Assembly (NCBI RefSeq): GCF_014839805.1
Contig: NC_051116.1
Location: 5,747,556-5,811,555, forward strand
Source: Manduca sexta
Taxonomy: Eukaryota > Arthropoda > Insecta > Lepidoptera > Sphingidae
Reading direction: 5' to 3'
Length of the DNA: 64,000 nt
Shown: positions 43,756 through 55,005 of the stretch, piece after piece
Layout of the letters: the number at the start of each line of letters is the position of its first letter
How positions within the stretch are numbered: the stretch's first letter is position 1
The notes under the pieces: generated by a model
Seen by the model: only the letters and a program-made list of their open reading frames with translations
Told to the model about the DNA's origin: nothing
Database searches by the model: none
Program-made: the position numbers and the translations under genes

Positions 43756-44239
43756 TCATATAAATATTACCAAAGGGATTGACAATGTTTTATCAAAGTA
43801 TAAATATAGAGAGGATTAAATTAAACATCGTAATAACAAACTTATGTGCCTAACAATAAGAGCGTTAACTACCTTTTATAGATTACATTCTGAGCTTTAA
43901 GCCGAGAATACGAAGCAAGTTGCGGCAAAAATGAGACAGATTCTAAATCCGCTTACCTTTTGCTTTCTTTAGCTTGAGTGAAAATGAGGGTACAAAAGAT
44001 ATTCCACGTCGCCATTGCTGTAAATTGTTTATTTTTTAACATTCGAGAGATTTATACGGTTGGAAGTTTATTTGAAAATGCAGTTTTTCGTTTTCAGCTT
44101 GCCTTAGGGCTTCTTTCGTTAGTCTGATTTAGTAATATAGTGAACAGCGCTCAGAGATAATTCAGATTCCCGTAAAAATATACAAATATTTTATTTTTAT
44201 AAATGGCTTATCTTACTCCTTATTTTATGTTACTTTACT
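43756..44239. other. No recognised feature
   Basis: Nothing recognised. Confidence 0.4.
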
Positions 44240-44410
44240 AAATTAAATACGAATAGTGAAAATGTATGCATGTTTGTTAGAAGTAAGCGTAGTAACCGCT
44301 GAATGAATTTGGATGAAATTCAGCACATGAATGGTCCAAGCCCTGGATTAATAATATGGGCTATATTGTACCCCGGTAACTCGCTCCCGTGGGAAATTTT
44401 TTAGCAGATC
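44240..44410 (+). repeat. Helitron-like fragment (family F4)
   Basis: 'gttagaagtaagcgtagtaa', 'ccgctgaatgaatttggatg' and 'gtaactcgctcccgtggg'. Confidence 0.55.
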
Positions 44411-44689
44411 ATGTACGTAAGATGGCGCCGGCGGCGTCTCATTAAAGTGGTTTAGGGATTTTCTTAGCGACAAAATCTTTTTACGCGGGCAAATCCGAGA
44501 GTAACACCAAGTATATTATATTATCCTGCCACTCAGCCCCTTTACCAATGATAAGACTATTGAGGAACTTTCAGTAGCCTTCAGACCTTCAGACAGTAGA
44601 TCCTTTTTTATATCTCAAGTATGCAAGTATCCATACGTTTCCTTTCTACTTGAAACTGGTGCGTAGCAATAAATACACAAGTTCGTAAA

Positions 44690-44752
44690 AAGTGCCTGGA
44701 GATGAATTCGAACCCAGGACCATCACTGCAATTACTCTATCGCCTCATTTAA
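44690..44752 (-). repeat. SINE-B box-region fragment
   Basis: 'gaattcgaacccaggaccat' is the reversed B-box region. Confidence 0.5.
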
Positions 44753-44969
44753 CTTTATCAACAAATTATTAAAATTCAGTAGTCAATTGAATTGCTAAAT
44801 ATGTTTTTTATTGACTACAATTTACATACATTTAAATATTTACACATTATCATATTAAATTAACCATCCATAATGTATGAAGAGCGAATAATTCATTGTG
44901 TTATCTATTATCTATGCAATCTATTTTAATCCCAATAAGATAATAGTGATAGTATAGTTGGGAAAGAAG

Positions 44970-45245
44970 CTGGTGGTAGGATACATTCTGTATCTGCCCG
45001 GATACCGACCATCGTGTAGGATACATTTTTTATCCGCCCGAATAGCGACCACCGTACACAAGGTGTTAAAACCCGTCATAGCAGCCAAGTGTGTCGCGCT
45101 CCGGGATCAGCCTGTGTATATCCGGTTCCAACAGGCCAGCATAATTGTGTCGACTACGGGTAATCATCTCTCGTCAGTCGACATTCTATTGGTCTCCACT
45201 CCTTTTACCATCAGATGCAGTAGGGACACTTTGTCGTGTCCACAT
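44970..45245 (+). repeat. rep-C, full length, head duplicated
   Basis: The first ~38 bp occur twice in tandem ('ctgcccggataccgaccatc' and 'ccgcccgaatagcgaccacc'). The rest runs to 'cactttgtcgtgtccacata' and a poly-A. The 221-codon frame across it is a repeat read-through. Confidence 0.85.
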
Positions 45246-45259
45246 AAAAAAAGGAAACG

Positions 45260-45465
45260 GACTGCCAAGTTGAAGGTTCGCAGGTTGAAAACCCTAGATG
45301 GCTTTGACTTTTTGAAGTTACGTGTGTTTAGTCAAATATCTCTCGGTTCAATGATAGCAATCATTGAGGAAACCTACTTGCCTAATAATATACCTAATAA
45401 TTTTGAATGTGAAGTCTGCCTACCCGCACTTAGCCTGCGTGATGGACTAAGGCCTGAACAAGATG
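45260..45465 (+). repeat. SINE-A, diverged
   Basis: 'aacggactgccaagttgaag', 'gaggaaacctacttgcct', 'gcgtgatggactaaggcctg'. The A box is lost. Confidence 0.65.
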
Positions 45466-46047
45466 TTCTCAAACTTTTCATAAACCCATTTCAACATTTT
45501 GTGGTTCCAGTGTACCTACCTTTTTTTAGATTTTCTGAGAAAGTGAATTACAGCTACCGCCCAGCCATCGCGGGGGTTATGTTGGGGTCACCGTACCTTT
45601 TACGAACCCTATCCCATATATAACCCTATATAGGCCTACATTCATAGGTGAAGTCAAGCCAACATCGAACTTTACTATCAAACCAAATAAAGTCTAGTCA
45701 AGCAAACGTAGACCTCCGTCAAGTATCCTGTGTACCCTTTGGGATCCACCTGGACTTCTTTGGGAATCAATGGCGTAAGCCCTCCCATCAACCCACCTGT
45801 GACCATCAATGCGATATATTGGGGTCATTATTTTCACTCAGTCTGTGACTCAGCCAAGCTGTTGTATACATAGCTATAATCTAATAGAGTACGAATTCAT
45901 CTCCAAGCTAGATAATTGAAACATAACCGGCTAATTTGTATAGTAATGCGTTCCGAACCATCGAGGCAATAAGCTTCTATTATGTGCGATAATTGCGAAT
46001 TCTGGCGTGATTCTTTGATTATAAATGCTAGTTAGGAGATGTTATCA
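45466..46047. other. No recognised feature
   Basis: Somewhat GC-richer than average. A 66-codon frame (45648-45848) has no motif. Confidence 0.35.
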
Positions 46048-46350
46048 TTGTTGGTAGGTCTCTCATATGTGAGAGTCCGCCTGGGTAGGTACCACCGAAA
46101 AGTCTTTCTGGCGCCAAGCAGCAGTGTAGTCACTGTTGTGTTCCGGTTTGAAGGACATTGTACCCAGTGTAACTATTGGACATAATAAGACTTAACATCT
46201 CATGTCTCAGGATGGCGAGCGCAGTGGAATACCAAACAATACTTTGTAATTCAAGTTGTTGGATGGTGTTTCTACTGTTTATGGGCGGTCGTATCCCTCG
46301 CCATCAATCAAACGGCAAGTTCATCTAGTCATTCAAAGCAATAAAAAAAT
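46048..46350 (+). repeat. rep-D, full length
   Basis: 'ggtaggtctctcatatgtga', 'ggatggcgagcgcagtggaa', 'gtttctactgtttatgggcg' and a poly-A at about 46343. Confidence 0.9.
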
Positions 46351-46369
46351 GATAGTTGGAAATTGTTAG

Positions 46370-46545
46370 TGTGTCGTGTTCCGGGATCAGCCTGGGTATC
46401 CGGTGAGATTAGCTTGTGCATCGGCTTTCAAAGAGATCGGCATAATTGTGACTGGCAAGAGGTGATCATCTCTCGTCATTCGTAACTATCTGGAACCTAC
46501 CCCACTTAACATTAGGAGTGTGGACGCTTTGCCTTCCTTGTATAA
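46370..46545 (+). repeat. rep-C, rearranged
   Basis: 'gtgtcgtgttccgggatcag', an insert of about 25 bp, then 'gatcggcataattgtgactg' and a poly-A tail. Confidence 0.7.
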
Positions 46546-47389
46546 AAAAAATATTGGTCTTTTTTACCACTAGATAAAGTGGACTACCCTTTTATATGTC
46601 TACAAATAAATACAGGCTTACTTTAATACTGAGAGTTTAGTCCAAACATCCACAGCCTCTTAGCGTGCATACGACCTTAGCTTTGCAACATTATAGAATT
46701 TTTCATCTCATGTTGATATAAATATTTCCACAAACTGCATATTTCTTCCCTTGCTTGGTTATACCTAAAAATTCATACAAAGTCACATTTCATCCGAAAC
46801 GGAATGTTATAGTTGAAATTCGAGAGAAATATTTGTGCTCGCGGACAGGTGATTTGTATAACGAATTTATATAGTCTGATCACCATATTTTCAAGGAATT
46901 TTATAGGTATTTATAAAAAACTAAAACTTACAAGAATCATGAGACAGTCTTGTCTATTTAGTCAATATAATTTCTTATGTTCACGAATGTTAGACATTAA
47001 AATTGAAAGAAAGACGTTTATTGTTGGAAACGATATAACAATTTTAACTAAAAGATAACAATAATGATTAAAGGACAAAAAAAAATTACAAAACTTTACA
47101 AATTCTAATTATTGCACCAACAATAGGAATAATTTAGCTATGTGCTGCACGAACTAATACTGCAGCGCTGGTTTTCAATGGGAAACCCGAATGACGTATA
47201 GGCGACAAGTCGGCAGACATGTAAAAAAAAAATTATAACTAATAAAATGTTAACACAAACAATCATACCTAAACGCAGCTGTGCGTGACAAATAAAACTA
47301 TTGTATATATATCGGACCACCAACGGCTAAAAATTTAAAAAGTTGTATAATCGTAAAATGTAGGTAGATATTGTAACTTTGACTTGATT
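46546..47389. other. No recognised feature
   Basis: AT-rich; an 81-codon frame at 46813-47058 has no domain. Confidence 0.4.
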
Positions 47390-47505
47390 AACAGCACCTC
47401 AGTCCGCGCAGACTGCAATCGGAACGTCAGGAGAAAATTATAATATAAATAACCGCAATAGAATCTGCAAAATTGTTTATTTTAATATTTAGTCATTATT
47501 CTATT
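47390..47505 (+). repeat. Repeat K, copy 2
   Basis: 'cggaacgtcaggagaaaatt', 'aaccgcaatagaatctgc' parallel 15445-15520. Confidence 0.5.
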
Positions 47506-47789
47506 TAGTTTTTAGTAATTTTGTGGTTGATGATGATGATGATAAAAGCAGGTAACCTGGACATTTTTATTGTCCAATAACAATTTCTTAAGAATACGCA
47601 AACGCTACACCAAAAAAATAGTCGTATAATATTTACTGCTGAGTTTTCTATCTTTCAAAAACCCCATTTGTAATCAAATACCCTCAATATGTCGCCCAAG
47701 GTTTGGCGAAGGTCGCTAGAATATGCTAGTCTGTTTTGAGTTACATCAAATGCGGTATTTCAAAATTCTAGGTTTACACACATGCGTAT

Positions 47790-47952
47790 ATACATACATT
47801 TTTATCCCTGAAGGGGGTAGACAGAGGTAACTAAAGCAATCACGTTTGGCAAGTGTGATACGTCCCATGATGTGATAGAGGCGAGCAACACTATATCGAG
47901 CACAAACTCCAGATTCCAGGCTGATACAGAATAGAAAAACTCAATATCGCTC
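47790..47952 (-). repeat. SINE-B lacking its head
   Basis: 'tttatccctgaagggggtag', 'cgtcccatgatgtgatagag'; stops at 'aaaactcaatatcgct' where rep-C starts. Confidence 0.75.
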
Positions 47953-48063
47953 ATATATATCCGGTTCCAACCGGCCGGCATAATTGTGTCGAATGTCAAA
48001 GGTTAATCATCTCTCGTCAGTGGACATTCTATAGGACCCCACTCCACTTACCATAAGTCGTAA
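47953..48063 (+). repeat. rep-C 3' half
   Basis: 'atatatccggttccaaccgg', 'ggaccccactccacttacca'. Confidence 0.75.
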
Positions 48064-48650
48064 AGTATTCCACCTTAAAACGGGTACATTAAATGAATTT
48101 CCACACATGGAAAATTTAGTTTTCAGCAAAATCACCTGACTGAAGGATCTTTATGTCGTTCGTGTCGGCTTTCACGGATGAAAACTGGATGGATCGAGAA
48201 AATTCGTTCGCATTACAGCGACGGGAACCGGAAACAAAATCGTTGTGACGTTTATAAACGTTTATTGGGAAGCTCTTTTCTTTCTTTGATCTTTTTATAG
48301 ATGAAGAAACAAGAGGAGCAATAGAGCTGTAAATTTTGAATAAAAGTTGGGTGGTCGTATTGCATTCGTCACCAGTTATTGATTTATATTAGGCAAGTAC
48401 ATGCTCGACTCGATAATTAGTTAATTTAAAATACAGTTTATTCACAATCAGTAATTTTTATAAAGCTATGTTTATCTATACATTTATATTCAACGGAAAA
48501 CTTAGATTATAATGTGCTGATGTGTAATCTCTCTTCGCTAAAACCTTCTTTAAACAGCCTTCGTGGTTTGTAATACCTTTCATCCATTCATCTCCTTCAT
48601 ATTTTGATTCCCATCATTCTCTTTGTCGACCTACACTCCTCTTTGCAATT

Positions 48651-48652
<2 letters not shown>
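48064..48652. other. No recognised feature
   Basis: Nothing recognised. Confidence 0.4.

Positions 48653-48738
<86 letters not shown>
48653..48738 (+). repeat. (AC)43 microsatellite
   Basis: 86 bp of uninterrupted AC dinucleotide. Likely hypervariable and able to adopt Z-DNA. Confidence 0.99.
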
Positions 48739-48739
<1 letters not shown>

Positions 48740-48907
48740 AGTAAGTAAGGGTCCATACAACCCGATTCCTGCCGGCATCCCTTTCGTTATTTATATAAAA
48801 TCTAATTAATTATAATCATTACAACGAGCTGCATTTTGCATTTATGCATATTAGTGCTTATTATGTAGTTTTGAGCTCCCTTTCAGACAATTTTACTCTT
48901 TGCCACT

Positions 48908-49160
48908 GACACACGCATCACGTATTTATCTCCGAAGGGGAATGATCAGGCACAACCAGGAAATCAATTTTCGCCATGTGTGTTCCGTCCCATGATGTGA
49001 TACGAGGCGAGCTTATCGCCATATCTGGCACAATTCCAGACTCCATGTTGATACTGAGCAGAAAAACCCAAATATCACTGCCCGACACGTGATTCGAACC
49101 CAGGACCTCAGAGACTGCCGTACCGCGCATGCAGTACAACTACGCCACCTAGGCAGTCTT
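48908..49160 (-). repeat. SINE-B, near full length
   Basis: 'cacgtatttatctccgaagg', 'ccgtcccatgatgtgatacg', 'gattcgaacccaggacctca', 'acgccacctaggcagt'. Confidence 0.85.
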
Positions 49161-49700
49161 GTCAATACCCTGAGTATATTATCCTTAAGACCAGTAAGCA
49201 TATCTTCTCACACATAATAGTCAAAGCAGTATGCAAGAGCCTTGGTATCACCAACATGCCCCTGCATTAACTACTTAAAATTTTACATTACAAACAAGAA
49301 TTTTGATTAATCAATTACAACCGGCTAATACTGTTACAGAAGGCTTAGGATGCCGTCTGCGGCGCGGATTACCTCAAGACGCCCAAACAACGAATTTACC
49401 TTTGAAACTTGATGGATTAATGGACGGACTGTGTTCATTTGCATAATTTAATTTGGTTATCGTTTATTTTGAAAGCGCTGAGAAAATTTGCGGCGTGGGT
49501 ATCAGACTTGTCCTGATATCCTTTGCTTCCATTAACCTCTATTACCTGGGTTCCTAACCTGGGGTTAATAGGGTATTTAACTATATTTCATTTTGTGCAT
49601 TTTAGTACGTAACAGCAACTAGTACAAAAAAAAAATCCATCTGTGAAGACAGCATTAAAATACTAAGAAATGAGGAAGTAATTCAAATTTCAAATATTGA
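49161..49700. other. No recognised feature
   Basis: Contains a short imperfect inverted pair at about 49542-49570 ('attacctgggttcctaacct'). Confidence 0.35.
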
Positions 49701-49726
49701 TACGTGCAGGAGTGGGCGTGGACTGG

Positions 49727-49785
49727 GAATATCGCGCCATCTCTTTCTTTCGCACGCAGCGTTAGCCCGCTGACGTCACATGCAA
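49727..49785 (-). repeat. Short repeat S, copy 2
   Basis: 'ctctttctttcgcacgcagc' and 'gctgacgtcacatg', the inverted form of 29944-30000. Confidence 0.4.
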
Positions 49786-49961
49786 GTATTTCGTCCCTTT
49801 TCTGTTTCTTGACACTGACCCCTACTACCTATTTTCAATGGTTAAAATTTGTGGATTTTTCACCAGATTTCAATTTCTGTTTTAGAATTTATACGACGTA
49901 CATATTTTATAAAAGTTATGAATAAATATAAGTCAAATACCCTGTTACCACAGCGGAGGTA

Positions 49962-50022
49962 AATCCTATAAATAGGTTCTTTGTAATTCCAAAGGAGTTA
50001 CAAAGAACCTATTTATAGGATT
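49962..50022. repeat. Perfect 25-bp stem, 11-nt loop
   Basis: Arms 49962-49986 and 49998-50022 (AATCCTATAAATAGGTTCTT then TGTAA, and its exact complement). It could form a foldback RNA if transcribed. Confidence 0.95.
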
Positions 50023-50134
50023 GTAAAAAACAATAACAGAGCTGACGGTAAAATTGTAAGTCTGTTGTGCAATTTATGATTAAAGATGTTTGTATTTGCT
50101 TGTATTGTTTGAACATTTTGAAGACGGGGTAGAA

Positions 50135-50215
50135 TTAGCTTTTCACATAGGTCACAAGTAACACTATTGAAAAGGTTAGGAACCATTCTATTACGGTCTA
50201 ATATAAGTTTAGCAC
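50135..50215 (+). repeat. Repeat P, copy 1
   Basis: 'tagcttttcacataggtcac' and 'aggaaccattcta' parallel 54938-54992. Confidence 0.45.
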
Positions 50216-50384
50216 TCCTACGGCTTACCTGATGACCTTTTCTAAGGATCCAATCCCGAGTAAATCATGGCCGAAAACCCCACGTAAAACGATCTGGCAA
50301 TTCGAGGAAAATATAACCTCTTTTCATACCCTGGCACAGCAGTCACTCTTTACACCTTATGGCTTTTTTTTGAGATCTGCCTTG

Positions 50385-50512
50385 GTTAGGCCTCAATGTG
50401 TATTTAGCAACCATGAGGTGTACACACTGAACTGTGTACCTAGGGTCGCGGCAAATGTGCCCCCGTGCATGGGCGTGCATTTGGTGTGGAGAACAAGCGC
50501 ACAAGATGCACC
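50385..50512. repeat. rep-E fragment, copy 3
   Basis: 'taggcctcaatgtgtattta', 'accatgaggtgtacacactg', 'gcatgggcgtgcatttggtg'. Confidence 0.75.
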
Positions 50513-50529
50513 TTATGGTTAGAATTACG

Positions 50530-50662
50530 CCGGTCTGTTTAAAGTCGAATATACTTAGTTGATTCCGCATCACGACTCACTTCTGTGGGTCACGTTGTGG
50601 GTTTTATACTTCGTGTACTATAGCCACTATCTGGGCCGATAGATATATCCTATCACCAGCGG
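50530..50662 (-). repeat. rep-C 5' half, diverged
   Basis: 'tgattccgcatcacgactca' and 'ccactatctgggccgataga' are reversed rep-C landmarks. Confidence 0.55.
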
Positions 50663-50949
50663 ACATAGCGATTTACACACTTCCATTACACCAAGTAATT
50701 GTCTATCCCGGTCTATTTAGATTTACAGTTTCAAAAAGCTTTACAAAAATGGCCGACAAAAACAATATCCTTACACAAAACAATTTCGCATATAAATTCC
50801 CAACGCTGAGTTCGGTAACCGAGCGTAGCCTACTTGAGGGTTCTGTTTCAAATTGTATTCACAAAAACTAAATGTTTTGTTGAACGTTACTTTAACGTGA
50901 AAATGTGCTTTGTGTGATGTTCAAACACTTGTATGATTGTGTGTTTTTA

Positions 50950-51245
50950 TTGCTTTGAATAACGAGACGAGCTTGCCGTCCGCCTGGTGGCAAGCGATAC
51001 GATCGCCCATAAACTAAAAATGCCATCCAAAACTTTGAATTACATGTTTGATATTCCACTGCGCTCGCCGTCCTGAGACACGAGATGTTAAGTCTTATTA
51101 TGTCCAGTAGTTACACTGGCTACAATTTCCTTCAAACTGGAACACAACAGTGCCAAGTACTACACTACTGTTTGGCGGCAGAAATAGACATTGCGGTGGT
51201 ACCTACCCAGGCGGACCCTCACATACGTGAGACCTACCAATATCA
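50950..51245 (-). repeat. rep-D, near full length
   Basis: From 'acgagacgagcttgccgtcc' to 'cacatacgtgagacctacca' with all landmarks. The 159-codon frame starting at 51085 begins inside it. Confidence 0.85.
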
Positions 51246-51660
51246 GATAATTTTATCTGCTGATCCGACTAATATTAAAAGAATAAGTTTGATGACAAAT
51301 TCAAACTCCATTCGACCGCGCTTAATGGAAACGGTCGCGTTCTGTTCCCATTCGCCACAAGGACTAGTTATTAAAACTCCTACACTCAACAAGACCGCAG
51401 ATCATTTACCGCCGATGACCTCGCTGCGTTCCCTGTCCTTTAACCCTTCTTATAGTTCCCGCCCGCGTGCTAAGAATAAAGGTAACGAATTTGCATTTCT
51501 TTCCATAATCGTTGATGTGTCCAGTATCAATAGCCGTCTTGAGCCGAGGTTTGTAACTGGTTAGTGGACTACCCTCATGGTCACTTTTCAAAGGGTTGCG
51601 AGCGCCTAGAGCACGGGAAAGTCTGGTGTTGTATAAGCCGATCCTTATCAGGCTAAACAA
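51246..51660. other. GC-richer unrecognised segment
   Basis: Open on both strands for 80-100 codons (plus frame to 51564; minus 51406-51660), with no domain recognised. Could be an old unclassified element. Confidence 0.3.
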
Positions 51661-52124
51661 ACGTGTAAGGTCGAAAAAATTGAATTAGATATTTGGATGT
51701 TTGTTAGCAGTAAACAGAAAATTATTTTTCAAAATAAAAGTTCGTAACGAAACTGTTAGCGGAGCAACTCTTTGATAAAAACGTAGTTTTTGTTTTTTAT
51801 AACGTTTTTTTTTAATCGGAATCGTTAACAAAGTATGAGTTGTTATGTACATATTATATTCTAGATAGTTTTTCAGTTGTATGTTTCATGTCGTAGTCGT
51901 GTTTAAATAAAAAAAATTAATAGAGTTCTAAATCCTTTTTTAACCTAACTATTTCATCGTCAACAGAAATAGTTTTTACGTAATATTATTTTTTATTTTT
52001 AATCTCATGTTTTCTGTTTGATTTAATACATTCATTAAATATATTATTTGATAGAACGAATGTATTAAAACAAACAAAAAGACATTTGGGATAAAAAAAA
52101 AATATATTTCGTTACAGGCATTTA
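51661..52124. other. No recognised feature
   Basis: AT-rich. 'gaacgaatgtattaaaacaa' at about 52055 mirrors 'ttgatttaatacattcatta' at about 52018, a short imperfect inverted pair. Confidence 0.35.
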
Positions 52125-52270
52125 TTTTGAGAAATACTGAAAAACCGCTGAACGGATTTGGATGAAATTTGGCACACAAATATGCCATATTCTTGATTAA
52201 CCTTACGATAATTTATATCAAGGAAAGTACACTGTGTTTTAACCATTGTGATTTTCCACGATAGCTCATA
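52125..52270 (+). repeat. Helitron-like fragment (family F4)
   Basis: 'aaaaaccgctgaacggattt', 'ggatgaaatttggcacacaa'. Confidence 0.6.
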
Positions 52271-52279
52271 TTCTTTACT

Positions 52280-52460
52280 AGCTTTTACCTGCGACTCCGC
52301 CCGCGTGACAAAGTTTTAAAGTATAAAAAGTAGCCTATTACACTCAAGAGTGATGTAGGTTCCTATTACTGAAAAATTATAAAATCGGTTAAGTCTGAGA
52401 TCAGCGCATTCAAGCAAAAAAAACTCTTGAGCTTTGAATTTGTATAGATATCTACTATAA
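52280..52460 (-). repeat. Helitron-like fragment (family F3)
   Basis: 'tactagcttttacctgcgac', 'tccgcccgcgtgacaaag', 'aaactcttgagctttgaatt'; twin of 20385-20560. Confidence 0.6.
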
Positions 52461-52981
52461 ACTTAGTACTTGAACAAAATCATAGGTCTACTTCCTTAAG
52501 ATTGCAAGTAACCAAAATCAAACTATACAAAAATACTCAAAAAACGTTGTTAATGATGGTAAAACAGCCATGAAAGTAAAACACTATCTCACATTTTATG
52601 CAACTTTTTATAAAGCGTAGTTTCAAACGACCCAGTCCTCATATCCATCTATTAATTCGTGACTACGTAACTGTATTTTTAATTTTGATTGAGATTTGAG
52701 AGCATATGAGAGACATCATTAATGTATCCCAGATTGTTATATTTGAGCAGATGTGTGCCTTCAAAGTAGGTCAGAGCGATTGTAGATGCTGCGTCTTAGA
52801 TTTGAACGTAAAACGGAAGCAACTGAAGCGAATATTGTTAAATTCATTAATTTCGTAAAGGATTACGAGGTATCTTCCTTGGAATAACGTTTGAAATGGT
52901 TTGTGTATTTTTAAGACAATTTATTAAAAGGAGAGTCCGTAATTTGTGTTTTATAATTTTTAATATTTTTGATAATCGCTT
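52461..52981. other. No recognised feature
   Basis: Nothing recognised. Confidence 0.4.
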
Positions 52982-53197
52982 TTAATCTTCGATGGGGTAG
53001 GCAGAGGCGTATGTAGTGCACCCACCATCCACTGGACCTATTCTGTCCCATGACAGGGGGCGGGCCTATCGCCATATCGGAAACAAGCTCCGGGCTGACG
53101 TTGTGTAATAAAACCCAGTCACTTTGCCCAACCCAGGATTCGAAGTCAGGATAGTCGTCCTTGTACCACGCATTACACCAACGCCACCGAAGCATTC
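52982..53197 (-). repeat. SINE-B, diverged
   Basis: 'cgatggggtaggcagaggcg', 'ggcctatcgccatatcggaa', 'cccaggattcgaagtcagga', 'acgccaccgaagcattc'. Confidence 0.8.
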
Positions 53198-53256
53198 ATT
53201 GTCCCAACAATTCTGACACAAAAGCAATGGTAAAACGATAACTGTATTATATCCTT

Positions 53257-53345
53257 AGAACAGGCCGCCATAAATGTGACTGGCAAGGGATAGGATCTGT
53301 TCTCTATTTCAGATGAAACAGTCACTTTGCTCATAAAAGCTGTGC
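53257..53345 (+). repeat. rep-C 3' half, decayed
   Basis: 'aacaggccgccataaatgtg', 'gaaacagtcactttgctcat'. Confidence 0.55.
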
Positions 53346-53357
53346 TATTTAAACATA

Positions 53358-53465
53358 CTTTTGAGCATTGTCGTATATTCTATAGACATGAACGTCCTCA
53401 TAAACTATTTGTTCAAAATCTAAACTAAAAGGGCAATCAGAATGTCACTTTTATAACCGATTCTT
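53358..53465 (+). repeat. Repeat R, copy 1
   Basis: 'gtatattctatagacatgaa', 'cgtcctcataaactatttgt', 'tcaaaatctaaactaaaa' recur in order at 57828-57945. Confidence 0.55.
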
Positions 53466-53744
53466 TTAAGCCATTTGTCCAATCACCTTAAACGGAATAA
53501 TGCACTCAATTGAGTTTGAGTCCAGAGAAAATAATGAAAGAATCGGATGGATTAATACTGTACGCTTTCCGCCAGCGTCTTGAGATCAAGCTGTCTATTC
53601 AAACTCGTAGCGGGCTTTTGTAAATTTATTTGTATTTACTTTTCTTTTGTTTGTTTAACGTAGAGCTGGGAGCTCGTTTGATTCGGTCTAGTTTTCTAAG
53701 TCTATTATATTTAGGTTATCAATAAATATTTTACGTAGAATATA

Positions 53745-53950
53745 CATGCCTTTACCCACAAAGTGGTAGGCAGAGGCGCAATTAGAACTGCTGTTCGCAG
53801 TGAGTTTCATGATATAATATGAGATTCTATTGCCATTTCTGGACTCCTGGTTCATAGTCATATACCCAATTTTCGTTTTACCGACCCGGGACTCGAACCC
53901 CCAAATCTTAAAGTGGAAATCGTACATGCATGCACGCCACTGGTAGTCAA
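53745..53950 (-). repeat. SINE-B variant, tandem copy 1
   Basis: 'ggtaggcagaggcgcaatta', 'ccgacccgggactcgaaccc'. Carries the variant 'cttaaagtggaaatcgtaca', not seen in other SINE-B copies except the next one. Confidence 0.75.
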
Positions 53951-53955
53951 GATTT

Positions 53956-54150
53956 GCAACTAGGAGTCCAGCTATTCGCAGTAAGTTACATCCCATGATT
54001 TGATAGAGGAGTCTATTGCCACTTATCTCGTCGAATTCCAGACTCCGGGCCTACAGTCTGATACCCAATTTTACCCGACCCGGGATTTGAATCCCCAGAT
54101 CCTAAAGTGGAAATTGTACTTGCATTCAAGACAACACCACTGACTGTCAA
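53956..54150 (-). repeat. SINE-B variant, tandem copy 2
   Basis: 'acatcccatgatttgataga', 'ttttacccgacccgggattt', and the shared variant 'cctaaagtggaaattgtact'. Adjacent and same orientation as copy 1. Confidence 0.75.
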
Positions 54151-54427
54151 TATAATTTATGAACATAAGTACATACTTATTACTTATATAAAGACTCAAT
54201 ATACACCCTCTTCAGAGGTACGGGAAACTATATCATACATTTGAAGGGGATTAATTTTAGTTAACTGTTTTAACTTAGTTTACAGCTAGAACTCTATCAA
54301 AGGCCGGCCGATCGTCACCGACAAATCGATCGTCTTTGTAAGCTATCGGCATCCGTTTTAATTGGATATATTTTGCGTAATCTTGATATTGAAACCATAA
54401 CTTGTCTGCATCGTAAATTTTGTTAAT

Positions 54428-54633
54428 CTATACATATTATAATACAAAGTCCCCTTTTCTGTCTGTATGTTATCGATTTTCTCAAAATCTACTGAACGGA
54501 TTTTTATGACATTTGGTATGAAGAGTTTGAGAGCCTGGGAAGGTTACATACTTTTTATCCCAGGAAAATATATAGCGGGACTTTTATCTTGGAAAACTTC
54601 TTCACATGGGCGAAGCCGCGAGCAATAGCTAGT
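54428..54633 (+). repeat. Helitron-like element (family F), intact ends
   Basis: 'tctatacatattataataca', 'ctactgaacggatttttatg', 'cctgggaaggttacatactt', end 'cgaagccgcgagcaatagct' then 'agt'. Fits A^TC...CTAG^T; the best F copy. Confidence 0.75.
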
Positions 54634-54790
54634 AAAATTATAAATGCGAAAGTTTTTAAAACATTTGGTATGTTAGAAGTAAACTGTACGAATTTGGATG
54701 AAATTTGGCACACGGGTAGACCATGTCCGGGACTATCAAGATTTTTAACCCAGTATTTTACTCCCATGGGAAAACTACATTTAAAATTCT
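54634..54790 (+). repeat. Helitron-like fragment (family F4)
   Basis: Starts directly after the F element: 'aaaattataaatgcgaaagt', 'gaatttggatgaaatttggc'. Head-to-tail arrangement of two families. Confidence 0.6.
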
Positions 54791-54889
54791 TTCCTAACAT
54801 TTTCTTTATCGACAAAGATAGTGATATTATTAATGATGAATACGCAATTCCCGTTAGTGTATGAGTTCTTAATTCAGGGTTAATTACCC

Positions 54890-55005
54890 CCGCGAGGGTA
54901 AATCAGCAATTTTACGGGGTAACGAAGAACCTAATTATAGTTTTCCACATAGTTCACAGGGATTACAATATAGAATAGGAACCACTGTTCTAGTGACTAC
55001 GTAAT
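54890..55005 (+). repeat. Repeat P, copy 2
   Basis: 'agttttccacatagttcaca', 'ggaaccactgttctagtgac' parallel 50135-50215. Confidence 0.45.

Noticed and set aside
44958..45623. Open frame of 221 codons
   Set aside because: It reads through rep-C and a decayed SINE-A; other copies of the same repeats are broken in this frame and no domain is visible.
51085..51564. Open frame of 159 codons
   Set aside because: Its first third is rep-D sequence read as protein; the remainder has no recognised motif and the opposite strand is equally open.
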